From the NCBI GenBank assembly GCA_023407175.1, contig JAEYMU010000030.1:1-64000 (forward strand): a DNA stretch of 64,000 nucleotides, given 5' to 3'. The stretch's first letter is position 1; every line of letters starts with the position of its first letter. This DNA is from Bacillota bacterium. Lineage in GTDB: Bacteria > Bacillota_A > Clostridia > Lachnospirales > Lachnospiraceae. A program made the position numbers and the translations under genes. Shown one piece after another: positions 55,438 through 64,000 of the stretch. The notes beneath the pieces were generated by a model. That model had not been told where the DNA came from. It searched no databases and worked only from the letters and a program-made list of their open reading frames with translations.

Positions 55438-58400
55438 CTATGACATGGAATTAACAATTACCGTACAGGTCAGCTTTCTTCCGTTAACCGTAGCCGTTAT
55501 TGTCACCTTCCCAACACCTCTGGTGCTTATGGTACCGTCGCTTTTTACAATGGCAATCTGTGGATTGCTGGAACGCCAGGTTACCGTATCTGTCGCTCCT
55601 TCAACGGAAAGGGCTTGAGGATATGTGGTATATTCCTCAGTAACCAGCTTCGTAATATTCAGACCGATTACTGTAACCTCTACTGTCGCTGTCTTGCCGG
55701 AATCGGTCATAACCGTAATATAAGCGGTGCCGGTCGATTTGGCAACAATCTTACCCGTGTCCCTATTCACTGTGGCAACTGCGGCATTATCCGAGCTCCA
55801 GGTTACATCGTCCGTCGAAGCGGAAGGAATTAGAACCATCTCTACAATCTTACTTTCTCCAGGCACCATGGTTATCTTCTTATCCTGAAGAGTGATACCC
55901 GTGGATGCTACCCGGTCATATACGGTTACATAGCAGATGGCCTTCTTACCGCTGCTGTCCTGTGCCTCAGCAGTTATCATTACACTTCCTGATTTTATTC
56001 CTATGATGCCTCCATCCTCATCAACAATAGCGATTGTCTCATCACTGGAGGACCATCTGGCCTTCTGATAGGAGGCGTTACTCGGCCTTATAGTAGCTTT
56101 TACCGACTTGGATTCTCCGACGAACATGGTAAGTGTGGTTTTATTCAGTGTAACACTTGTGACCAGGGTTACTACCCTCACCTCACAGCTTGCCTCTACC
56201 TCGGAGCCATCCTGTGCTATGGCAGTAATCGTAGCATATCCGGGCTTAATACCAATAACCTTACCGGCGGCACTAACCGTTGCAACCTTCTCATTGCTTG
56301 AGGTCCATGTAACATTCTGGTTTGTCGCTGTTTCTGTTGATACGGTTGCAACAAGCTTAAAGGTTTTATCAATACCCAGACTGTAGGTTTCATAATTCAG
56401 AGTGATCTTTGTAACCGTTTCCTTGACTGTTACAACACAGGTAGCCGCATATCCGCCGTCTGCCGTGGTACAGGTTATGATTGCCACCCCGCCGACAATT
56501 CCGGTTACTTCTCCTTTATCATCTACCGTAATCACCTTGGTATTCGAGCTCTTCCAGGTAACTCCGGGCTTGGTTGCCGAGGTTGGCGTAACGGAAGCCT
56601 CCAGTGTAAATTTCTCTCCCTTATAAATTGTCTTGTCGGAGAAATTAAGCACCAGACCGGTTACTGCCTGCGAAACCGTAACCGTACAATAGGCCACTCC
56701 TCCGGCCTCTGTCCTGGCCATAATAATACAGGTTCCCGCGCTCTTTCCGATTACCTTGCCTTCCGCATCAACCGTGGCTACCTTGGTATCACTGGATTCC
56801 CAGGTAAGGTCATTATCCGTACTTCCCTTCGGCGTCAGGGTTGTCTTTAATACATAGTACTCGCCTGTTTTTAGACTTAGCTTTGCCACATCAAATTTTA
56901 CTGTGGTGGCAATCAGCTTAACCGTAATCGTGCAATAGGAGGCATACCCACCGTCCGATGTTCTCAATATAATAACCGCCGTCCCGACTCCCTTTGCCGT
57001 TACCTTGCCTGCACTATCAACGGTAATAACCGAGGTATTCGTAGATACCCAGGTCACCGCATTATTGCTGGCGTTCGCCGGCAGTATTACATAGGACATC
57101 CTGGCGGATTCTCCCACGTACATGGTCTTTGTCGTTTCATCCAGAGCAATGGACACTACCGGTATTTGTATGGTCAAGGTACAATAGGCCACTGCCGCGG
57201 CATTATCCTTTGAGGTGGCAATTACTGTTACCGTCCCCGGCTTCACTAAAGTTACCAAACCATTCGCATCAACGGTAGCCTTGCTTGTATCGGTAGTACT
57301 CCACACAACTTCCTTGTTCGCCGCATTATCCGGATATACAGTCGCCCGAAGCTGCAATGTCTTCTGGGTGAGGTTGACGGTTACTGCAGTTTCCGAAAGA
57401 ACAATGCTGGTTACCGGCTGCTGTACCGTAACATCACAGTAGCCGACCACAACATTATCCTGGTTGATTGCCGAAATTACCGCATGACCTCCTGCAATAC
57501 CCTGGATTGTTGCCGTCAGAGCACTGTTTTCTACGATTTTAACTACACTTTCATTAGAGGATTTCCACTGCAGTGTTATACCGCTTAAATTCTTCGGGGT
57601 AATTGTAGCATGCAGCGTCAGATAGGCATTGATGGCCAGGGTGGTCGTTGACGGTGAGACGGTTATCGTTTCAACCGATTGCTGAACCGTTATCTCACAG
57701 GTCGCCTTTTTGACGACACCATTGATCTTTTGGGAAGCTGTAATGATAGCAGTACCGGCTTTAACACCGGTAACCAGTCCGTCCGTAACTGTTGCTATGC
57801 TTGTATTACTGGAGGACCAGGTAATCGCCGCTGTGGAATCCGTAACGATTGCCTCTAATTGCAGCTTGCCCTTGGTATAGATGGTTGCCTTACTGGTGCT
57901 TAGTGAAATTCCGTCAATTACCTTCACCGTAATCGTAATATCCGGTATGGTGATCCCTTGAAACAGCTCCTGATCAGGGTCATAGACCAGGGTAATTGTT
58001 ACTGAGCCCTGCTTTTTTGCCGTAATAATATAGGTTGATGCATCAAATTTGGCAATATTGGAATCATAGCCTGTAGGCTCAATAAACAGATCCGTATTCG
58101 TAATATTGGAATTCTCCAGAAGATTATAGGTATCACCAACATTCATAATAATAACCGAGCTGTCAATTGCTATCGGTACATAAATTTTCATATACGCATA
58201 GGGTACGTTGGTGTTATTTTGGGTGTAATCCTTGTATGTAAAAGCATATATTTCATAGGTACCGGTTTTGATCCCGCTGAAGGATACCGTTCCGCTGTCA
58301 TTTATGGTATAGGTCATCTTACTTGACACGCCCTCGGAGATTTTGGTACGTTTATCACCTACCACATTATATACAACCCAAATGAGATTATCCCCCACCG

Positions 58401-59238
58401 TAGCATTCGAATTCAAAACAAAGCTTGTCGGCACGCCCGTATAAACACCGGTATCCCCTTTATTATCCGATGCGGAATTACAGGTAACGGTGCTGCTACC
58501 GGTACTATAGGTAAAGCTGAACTGCGGCTTGACAACCACTCTAAGGCTTATGCTTAGGGGCTTATCCGAGGAGGACATCGTACTGCTGGTAATTGTAATC
58601 GCGGCACTTCCCGCCCCTACCGCTTTCACGGTACCATCCGCAGTTACCGTCACCACTCCGTTATTATCGCTTTCAAATAAAAGTGAGGTGGAAGAAATAT
58701 CTTCACCGGTCTCTGTCGTTGAATCATCTGCAGTATAATCCTTATATTTTACATAAACTTTTTTCGTCTGGCCAATCGTATCCATGACGAGAACCTTGTT
58801 CTCTGTCGTAGTCGCAATGACAGTTCCCGTTTTCTGGTGGTCGATCTCCAGATCCACAAAAATCATAAAGCTTATTATGTAGGAATATCCGTCCTGAGTA
58901 ATTGTCGCTGTTATGTTGGAATAGCCCGGACCCTTACGGATAATTCTCTGGCAGTTTGCTGTTGCCGTTGCTTCCAGCGTCACAACTCCCGGCTCGGAGG
59001 AGGTCCACACGACAGTCGAAGGAGCCGCCCAGCCGTCCGCCACCGCATAAATATAAGTACTGGCTGTCTTAAGCTCATATTCGGCGCCGTCTGCAATTGT
59101 CTTTGAATTAATTTTAAAATGATAACTAGGCAGGGTTGATGAGGAAGCCTCTGCCACAGCATTGGAACCTCCCAATATCGCCATTGTTAAAAATATACTC
59201 AATAGGATCGTATGGTATACATGTCGCATCTTAATCAT
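55438..59238 (-). CDS. Giant secreted protein with tandem Ig-like (Big_2) domains
   Basis: The 1266-residue protein starts with a Sec signal peptide (HTILLSIFLTMAILGGSNAVAEA). From residue ~440 it holds about ten tandem bacterial Ig-like group-2 domains of ~80 residues, each with VTWSSSNTKVATVD-type, GKVTGVKAGTAIIT-type and C-terminal ATCEVTV strands. The N-terminal ~400 residues hold diverged domains of similar kind. No sortase motif, SLH domain or C-terminal membrane helix is seen, so the anchor is unknown. Such proteins bind surfaces, glycans or other cells. GGGAGG precedes the ATG at 59238. Confidence 0.9.
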   Translation of the reverse strand: MIKMRHVYHTILLSIFLTMAILGGSNAVAEASSSTLPSYHFKINSKTIADGAEYELKTASTYIYAVADGWAAPSTVVWTSSEPGVVTLEATATANCQRIIRKGPGYSNITATITQDGYSYIISFMIFVDLEIDHQKTGTVIATTTENKVLVMDTIGQTKKVYVKYKDYTADDSTTETGEDISSTSLLFESDNNGVVTVTADGTVKAVGAGSAAITITSSTMSSSDKPLSISLRVVVKPQFSFTYSTGSSTVTCNSASDNKGDTGVYTGVPTSFVLNSNATVGDNLIWVVYNVVGDKRTKISEGVSSKMTYTINDSGTVSFSGIKTGTYEIYAFTYKDYTQNNTNVPYAYMKIYVPIAIDSSVIIMNVGDTYNLLENSNITNTDLFIEPTGYDSNIAKFDASTYIITAKKQGSVTITLVYDPDQELFQGITIPDITITVKVIDGISLSTSKATIYTKGKLQLEAIVTDSTAAITWSSSNTSIATVTDGLVTGVKAGTAIITASQKINGVVKKATCEITVQQSVETITVSPSTTTLAINAYLTLHATITPKNLSGITLQWKSSNESVVKIVENSALTATIQGIAGGHAVISAINQDNVVVGYCDVTVQQPVTSIVLSETAVTVNLTQKTLQLRATVYPDNAANKEVVWSTTDTSKATVDANGLVTLVKPGTVTVIATSKDNAAAVAYCTLTIQIPVVSIALDETTKTMYVGESARMSYVILPANASNNAVTWVSTNTSVITVDSAGKVTAKGVGTAVIILRTSDGGYASYCTITVKLIATTVKFDVAKLSLKTGEYYVLKTTLTPKGSTDNDLTWESSDTKVATVDAEGKVIGKSAGTCIIMARTEAGGVAYCTVTVSQAVTGLVLNFSDKTIYKGEKFTLEASVTPTSATKPGVTWKSSNTKVITVDDKGEVTGIVGGVAIITCTTADGGYAATCVVTVKETVTKITLNYETYSLGIDKTFKLVATVSTETATNQNVTWTSSNEKVATVSAAGKVIGIKPGYATITAIAQDGSEVEASCEVRVVTLVTSVTLNKTTLTMFVGESKSVKATIRPSNASYQKARWSSSDETIAIVDEDGGIIGIKSGSVMITAEAQDSSGKKAICYVTVYDRVASTGITLQDKKITMVPGESKIVEMVLIPSASTDDVTWSSDNAAVATVNRDTGKIVAKSTGTAYITVMTDSGKTATVEVTVIGLNITKLVTEEYTTYPQALSVEGATDTVTWRSSNPQIAIVKSDGTISTRGVGKVTITATVNGRKLTCTVIVNSMS

Positions 59239-59355
59239 TTCATTACCTCCCAAACCATCATATAGATTATATCGGCAAGTTAAACTTTTATATTAGTCCT
59301 TCAATTTATATTATAGATGTAAATTTTGGCACTTATGTGTCATAAATTAAGGAAA

Positions 59356-59389
59356 AAGGATTGTTTCAAAAAATTCTGAAACAATCCTT
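59356..59389 (-). terminator. Terminator of the MATE gene
   Basis: A perfect 13-bp stem (AAGGATTGTTTCA/TGAAACAATCCTT), followed on the minus strand by TTTTCC. It lies 22 bp past the stop. Confidence 0.85.
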
Positions 59390-59411
59390 CGGCAACTCTC
59401 AAATCAATAAT

Positions 59412-60737
59412 TCACACCATATCCATATTCCGGTATTTTTCCTTGTGAAAACGTACTACAAAGCAGATGGAGCGGAACAGCCAATCAATTGTCATCGCTA
59501 CCCAAATACCCAGCACTCCCAGATGCAGAGTAATTGCCAGCAGATAGCTGAAGGCGATCCTCCAGACCCACATGGAAAGCATAGAGCTCCACATGGTGAA
59601 TTTCACATCATTGGCAGCTCTTAAAGCATTCGGCAGCGTAAAGGACAAGGGCCAAATCAAGGACGCCAGAATACTATGATAGACCATCAGCTGTGCCGCC
59701 ATATGTGCGGTTTCATCTGAAAGCTTATAGACCTTAAGAATCAAGGGTATCATACAAAGCAGCAGTATATTCCAGGCAGCCAATACCTTATAGGTAAGCT
59801 TCATCAGCTTAACCGTATAGCTTTTAACACCTGCAAAGTCTCCGGCACCGACACAACGTCCAACCACCGTAATCAATGCCAGTCCCATTGCCGCTCCCGG
59901 CAGTATTCCCACATTGGCTATCGTTCCTGATACGGCATTGGCTGTAATCGCAGAGGTACCAAGTCCCGCAGTAATTCCCTGCACAATAATTTTTCCAATT
60001 TGGAATACACTATTTTCCAGGCCATTCGGAATTCCAATCCGAAGAATTCTTCGAATCATTGTCATATCCAGCCGAAAACAGTGATGTATCCGTATATGGA
60101 TGGGCAGCTTCTTATTTCGGAGCAGAAGCAGCAGGGTTACTGCCGCAAAAGTACGTGATGCCAGCATGGACAGGGCCGCCCCTTCCACACCAAGACCCAT
60201 TCCAAAGATTAAGACGGCATTCATGGTAATATGTATAATATTCATAAGGAACGATATAAACATTGACACCTTTGAATTGCCCATGGATCGAAACAGGGCA
60301 GCGCTTGAATTATACAGGGCGATAAAAGGGAATGCCAATGCCGAATAAAACAGATAGGTTCTGGCATTGGACATTACATCTGCCTCTACCTCACCGTACA
60401 GCAGGCTGATGATTGACCTGCCAAAAAGCAAAACCACAGCCATTAACAGAACAGAAAGAATAAGCACTGCCGAAACCAGCTGTTCACCGGCTCCGCAGGC
60501 GTCTTTCTCATCCCTATGCCCAAGAAGCTGCGCCGATACGACAGCTCCGCCCGTCGCCAGTGCTCCAAATAAGCCTATCAAAAGTACATTGATGGAATCC
60601 ACCAGTGAAACACCTGATACGGCAGCCTCTCCTACCCGTGAAACCATCAGACTGTCAGCCAGGCCGACAGATACAATCAGCATCTGTTCGATAATCAGGG
60701 GTATAATTAATTTCATAAGATCTTTTCTGGTAAACAT
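59412..60737 (-). CDS. MATE-family efflux transporter
   Basis: The 441-residue protein has 12 membrane helices in two halves, each opening with the family pattern (LIIPLIIEQMLIVSVGLADS and GIPNGLENSVFQIGKIIVQG). MATE pumps export cationic drugs or metabolites using a sodium or proton gradient. The substrate is unknown. GGAG lies 6 bases before the ATG at 60737; the ATG at 60743 is too close. It is monocistronic. Confidence 0.93.
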   Translation of the reverse strand: MFTRKDLMKLIIPLIIEQMLIVSVGLADSLMVSRVGEAAVSGVSLVDSINVLLIGLFGALATGGAVVSAQLLGHRDEKDACGAGEQLVSAVLILSVLLMAVVLLFGRSIISLLYGEVEADVMSNARTYLFYSALAFPFIALYNSSAALFRSMGNSKVSMFISFLMNIIHITMNAVLIFGMGLGVEGAALSMLASRTFAAVTLLLLLRNKKLPIHIRIHHCFRLDMTMIRRILRIGIPNGLENSVFQIGKIIVQGITAGLGTSAITANAVSGTIANVGILPGAAMGLALITVVGRCVGAGDFAGVKSYTVKLMKLTYKVLAAWNILLLCMIPLILKVYKLSDETAHMAAQLMVYHSILASLIWPLSFTLPNALRAANDVKFTMWSSMLSMWVWRIAFSYLLAITLHLGVLGIWVAMTIDWLFRSICFVVRFHKEKYRNMDMV

Positions 60738-61304
60738 AATCATCTCCGTTGGAATAATAAGGTCAGTAATTTATGTAAGCCTTCCCGCATAATGCCTGCT
60801 CTCAATCAATAAAGTCCAGTTTGCCATTATCCATGGTATACAAGTCTAGCACAGTAAAACACCAATTTCAACCTCGTATTTCTGAAAGTCTTATACAGCC
60901 ATCCTTTTATATCTCATGCAAGTGCCTAACAAAATAACATCGAATAATTCTGGCACCTCTATATGTTTAATCCAATAGTTTATAACTAAAGTTTTTATTA
61001 AAATTAATATTTACAATTTAATAGAATAATGTCATAATATGAATACAAAAAAGAATTAGAGTACATATTTTACGATAAAATTAATGCAATTTTTTCTTTT
61101 TCCTATTTAAGGTATTCCCACAAAAGAATGCAGCGTAGATTAATCATTTAATCTACAAGCGAAATATTTAAATATTCTCTTATTAATTATCATACAAGAA
61201 AGGCGGGGAGACATTAACGCCATGTCTTGTATGACAATAAGGAAATGTATGCCGAAAGGAGAAAACAGAATAACACGCAACAACAATTATTCTGAACGAG
61301 TTTT
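60738..61304 (+). promoter_or_regulatory. Long structured leader of the arabinanase gene
   Basis: A promoter-like pair TTTACA (61010-61015) and CATAAT (61033-61038) is 17 bp apart and would give a ~260-base leader. In the leader are two hairpins: GTAGATTAA.../...TTAATCTAC (61135-61156) and a nested one with CATACAAGA/TCTTGTATG outer and GGCG/CGCC inner stems (61191-61233). A leader-peptide frame begins at 61249. No known riboswitch is recognised. Confidence 0.5.
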
Positions 61305-61308
61305 ATGA
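61249..61308 (+). CDS. Possible 19-residue leader peptide overlapping the arabinanase start
   Basis: The frame MPKGENRITRNNNYSERVL starts at 61249, 5-6 bases after AAGGA. Its stop TGA overlaps the arabinanase ATG (ATGA). The main gene has no good site of its own for ribosomes, so translation by coupling is plausible. The peptide is basic and Asn-rich, with no other sign of function. Confidence 0.45.
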   Translation: MPKGENRITRNNNYSERVL

Positions 61309-63404
61309 AATTAATTGCGAGATGCCACACAAACAAAATGATGAAAAGGGTTTTAGCTACTATGCTGGTATTTATGATGGGATTTAATTTATTTACTGCA
61401 AATGAGGTATTAGGCGCCACCGGCAATTCATTGATCCGTAGGGTTTCCGTCCATGACCCATCCATTTTTTATGATTCTGTAACCAATAAATATTATATAT
61501 TTGGAACCCATGTATCCCAGGCCTCCAGTACGGATTTAATGAGCTGGACCTATCTGGGAACTCCGGGATACGGCAACAACACCCTGTATGCCACACCCAC
61601 TTATGAAGGCTATTACTATATTAAAAATAAAAGCAGCGGCTTATACCTTTCTATAATCGAAACTGCTTCAGCAAAGGAGGAAGCTGTCTGCCAGGCATCC
61701 TATAACGGCGAGGACTCACAGATTTTTAGAATTATCTATGATGAAAACGGCAGTTATTATATTATGACCGGTGAATCCTCTTATGACAGCTGTATCGAGG
61801 TATCTGCCGCTTCGTCAGGGAGTAAGCTTATTCAGCAAAAAAACTATACCGGAAGCAAAAGCCAGGGCTTTAAAATACAGCAAAATGCAGATGGAACCAT
61901 CTCTCTTCTCACCAAGGCCTCAAGCTATCAATATGCCGCGGCTTCTCCTGACACCAAGAACGGCAGCTATATTATGCAGGCAAAGCTTAAGGAGTCGGAG
62001 AGTCAAAAATGGGAGCTGGTTAAGGCAGGCGGAACCGGTAACCCGACCAGGAGCACAGGTACTAATCTGGCAGCCGCCTTACCCGTATCCTTTGCCTGGG
62101 CAGGCTATAATGATGCTGATCAAAAGGGAGGTATGGCTGTCTGGGCTCCGGATATGATCTATAATCCCTCCTATGTATGGGCCGATGGCTCTACCGGCGC
62201 CTATATGCTTTACTACTGTACCTCCTCTACCTATAACCGTTCCTGCATCGGTTATGGTGTATCAAAAACAGTGAACGGGCCCTTCCAGTATGTTGATACA
62301 ATTCTTTATTCCGGCTTTACCGGCAAGGATGTTAATGTAACAACCTCCTCCAAATTAGGGACAAAAACAGTCAATACAATTTATAAAAATACGAATATTC
62401 CCGAGCTGATAGATAATGGCAACTTGTCCGATGTCAACAACAACTGGTTTAATAAGGATTCCTCCTATAACAGCACCTCCTATCCGAATGCCCTTGACCC
62501 CAGTGTAGCCTATGACAGGGACGGTAACCTATGGCTTACCTACGGCTCCTGGTCAGGGGGAATTTTCATCCTGCCTCTGAACACACAGACCGGGCAGCCT
62601 GTTAGAACCAATACGAACAGTGAAAGCACGGATGCCTATTTTGGCAAGAAAATTGCAGGCGGCTATGGTCACTCCGGGGAAGGTCCCTATATTGTTTACG
62701 ACAAGGACACTGATTATTATTACTTGTATGAGTCCTACTGCTGGCTGGCAGCAAACGGCGGCTATCAAATCAGAATGTTCCGTTCCTCAAGCATCGATGG
62801 GCCATATACGGATATCAAGGGAAACTCTGCCGTCTACACCGCTATTACTAATATGGCCGACTTGGGCATTAAGCTGTTTGGGAATTATACTCTCTCCTGC
62901 CTATCGGTCGGTTATAAATCCGGTGGTCACTGTTCTGCATTGATTGACTCGGATAACCAAAGATATCTGGTTTACCACACCAGATTTAATAATCGAACGG
63001 AAAACCACGAAGTCCGTGTTCATCAGCAATACTTAAACGAGGATGGCTGGCCTGTAACTGCTGTCTATGAATATCTGGGAAGTAAAATCAAGTCATCCGG
63101 CTACAGCAGTAAAGATATGTGCGGTACCTATCAGTTTATCCAGATGGGTAACGATGCCTCTGCAAATAATGTTGGCATGCTTGCAACCAAAAGTGTCAAA
63201 TTAAGCTCCAATGGCAAAATAACCGGAGATATAACCGGTCAATGGTCCTATCAGTCCGGAACCTACTATTGTACCATGGTAATCGGAGGCGTCACCTATA
63301 AGGGTGTCTTCTTCAAGCAAAAAAACGAAGCCAGCAATCATAAGAGTGTTATGACCTTTTCCCTGATTGGTGATAACAATCAATGTATCTGGGGCTCCAA
63401 ATAG
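61305..63404 (+). CDS. Secreted GH43 endo-arabinanase with inserted ricin-like domain
   Basis: The 699-residue enzyme has a signal peptide (MMKRVLATMLVFMMGFNLF, cut near VLG-A). The five-bladed GH43 catalytic domain shows its base Asp51 (VHDPSIFYD), WAPDMIY (~280), the middle Asp in NALDPSVAYDRDG and the acid Glu in GHSGEGPYIVY. Between blade 1 and WAPD lies a ~140-residue insert (~101-240) with ricin-type beta-trefoil features (YYYIKNKSSGLYLSI and the QxW motif SQKWEL). The C-terminal ~100 residues match the second domain of Bacillus-type arabinanases. It probably cuts alpha-1,5-arabinan outside the cell. MMKRV at 61338 is an alternative start. Confidence 0.9.
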   Translation: MKLIARCHTNKMMKRVLATMLVFMMGFNLFTANEVLGATGNSLIRRVSVHDPSIFYDSVTNKYYIFGTHVSQASSTDLMSWTYLGTPGYGNNTLYATPTYEGYYYIKNKSSGLYLSIIETASAKEEAVCQASYNGEDSQIFRIIYDENGSYYIMTGESSYDSCIEVSAASSGSKLIQQKNYTGSKSQGFKIQQNADGTISLLTKASSYQYAAASPDTKNGSYIMQAKLKESESQKWELVKAGGTGNPTRSTGTNLAAALPVSFAWAGYNDADQKGGMAVWAPDMIYNPSYVWADGSTGAYMLYYCTSSTYNRSCIGYGVSKTVNGPFQYVDTILYSGFTGKDVNVTTSSKLGTKTVNTIYKNTNIPELIDNGNLSDVNNNWFNKDSSYNSTSYPNALDPSVAYDRDGNLWLTYGSWSGGIFILPLNTQTGQPVRTNTNSESTDAYFGKKIAGGYGHSGEGPYIVYDKDTDYYYLYESYCWLAANGGYQIRMFRSSSIDGPYTDIKGNSAVYTAITNMADLGIKLFGNYTLSCLSVGYKSGGHCSALIDSDNQRYLVYHTRFNNRTENHEVRVHQQYLNEDGWPVTAVYEYLGSKIKSSGYSSKDMCGTYQFIQMGNDASANNVGMLATKSVKLSSNGKITGDITGQWSYQSGTYYCTMVIGGVTYKGVFFKQKNEASNHKSVMTFSLIGDNNQCIWGSK

Positions 63405-63479
63405 CTCTGCTTGTGCCCATGCCGGGTGCACCGGCATAAAAAAAGGCGTGCCGAAAGGGAGTCCTGCATAAGGCAGTAT

Positions 63480-63800
63480 AGAAAAATTATTTATAGGCAC
63501 TGCCAAGTAAGATGTCTGAAAATAAGCATATCGTTCAAAATGGGCGATATGCTTGTTTTTTTGTTTTCTTAGTCTTAATAAGTAAATAACTATATCGGAC
63601 AACAGATTTATTGAATTGGAGGTTAAAGAGTGGGCTTGTTGCTTTAAAAAAGCTACTTCATATTCGTCGGCCATTTGCTGAATGGCATAACGAATGACAT
63701 CTTCTTTTGAGCCATTTACTTGCGCATCAGTTTTGTAAGCATAGTTCCTCCTGGTCACAAAAAGCAGACTTTGTAGCATTTGTGTTATCAATATTGACAT
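63480..63800 (-). pseudogene. Possible degraded small gene
   Basis: A minus-strand frame reads TDAQVNGSKEDVIRYAIQQM, then ADEYEVAFLKQQA, which looks like a small helical DNA-binding or antitoxin-type protein. An excellent site (AGGAGG, ~63747) precedes an ATG that lies in a different frame, so a one-base shift may have broken it. Beyond ~63560 it enters the terminator of the arabinanase gene and is not coding. Could be chance. Confidence 0.3.
63524..63554 (+). terminator. Terminator of the arabinanase gene
   Basis: A perfect 10-bp stem (AAGCATATCG/CGATATGCTT), followed by GTTTTTTT on the plus strand. It lies ~120 bp past the stop. Confidence 0.88.
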
Positions 63801-63939
63801 GAATTTTAATAAATATTATACTTCATTTTAAAGGAATGTCACAAGTGTGGCTATTGCCAGGAGATAATATTACCGAATTTTATTGTCCTTTTTTGGGGAA
63901 TAATCGATAATGCCTGGGAGAATGTGGAGGGGGATGGAC

Positions 63940-64000
63940 ATGATTGAATTACAAGAAAGCCAATATAAAAGAATTTCGAATTTTCTAAAAAATAATGCCT
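63940..64000 (+). CDS. Start of a probable GNAT acetyltransferase gene (cut by window end)
   Basis: Only ~20 codons are inside the window: MIELQESQYKRISNFLKNNA. The opening resembles a group of Firmicute GNAT acetyltransferases that begin with MIxLxExxY. GGAGGGGG lies 6 bases before the ATG. The assignment is tentative. Confidence 0.4.
   Translation, partial: MIELQESQYKRISNFLKNNA

Noticed and set aside
63201..63520. The C-terminal part of the minus-strand frame at 63201-63800
   Set aside because: It runs through the arabinanase terminator and over its coding end on the opposite strand; only the first ~80 codons look protein-like.

Overview
The window looks like chromosome from a spore-forming, obligately anaerobic member of the Firmicutes, most likely a Lachnospiraceae (Clostridium cluster XIVa) relative. 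The support is low-to-moderate GC, purine-rich Shine-Dalgarno sites before nearly every start, sporulation genes (spo0A, spoIVB, CotF-like and CotH-like coat genes), a tmRNA tag ending in LAYAA, rubrerythrin and ferredoxin-type proteins for anaerobic life, and plant-glycan genes (GH30 with a YesMN/ABC system, GH43 arabinanase). No species is named from sequence alone.

Layout. 0.4-7.5 kb: cell-envelope genes on the minus strand (PH-domain protein, lipoprotein, OmpR/HisKA two-component pair, CotH-like kinase, GNAT). 7.9-12.8 kb: YitT transporter, DUF2935, rubrerythrin, a VanY-type peptidase, CAP protein, DUF2680 and a small protein. 12.8-15.3 kb: two-gene ABC exporter. 15.5-17.9 kb: Fe-S protein divergent from a Crp/Fnr regulator, then a second YitT gene. 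17.9-18.3 kb: remains of a DUF1538/P-II locus. 18.4-25.8 kb: DUF4317, FliB-like methylase, LysR, polar amino-acid ABC transporter, flavodoxin. 25.9-33.1 kb: a self-contained glycan unit (GH30, YesN, YesM, two permeases, binding protein). 33.3-36.2 kb: double-PAS protein and an ECF sigma/anti-sigma-like pair.

36.4-49.4 kb carries the conserved block gap-pgk-tpiA-gpmI-secG-rnr-smpB-ssrA, all on the minus strand. It is interrupted twice: by a Gfo/Idh/MocA gene between smpB and ssrA, and by a plus-strand islet between secG and rnr. The islet holds a Ser-rich repeat protein, a minimal Hanks-type kinase and an unknown gene, bounded by a 203-bp palindrome on one side and a 144-bp MITE-like repeat on the other. 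The 3' end of ssrA carries the stump of a serine recombinase, a sign of a lost integrative element.

49.7-55.2 kb: coat genes, spo0A, spoIVB and recN; a second copy of the 144-bp repeat lies inside the recN 5' leader, downstream of a LexA-type SOS promoter. 55.4-64 kb: a very large Ig-like-repeat surface protein, a MATE exporter, the arabinanase (with a ricin-like domain inserted in its catalytic domain and an overlapping leader peptide), and the start of a probable acetyltransferase gene.

The most unusual parts are the Ser-rich protein/minimal kinase islet, the paired 144-bp repeats, the large palindrome, and the leader of the arabinanase gene. Function calls rest on motif recognition by eye; no database search was possible.
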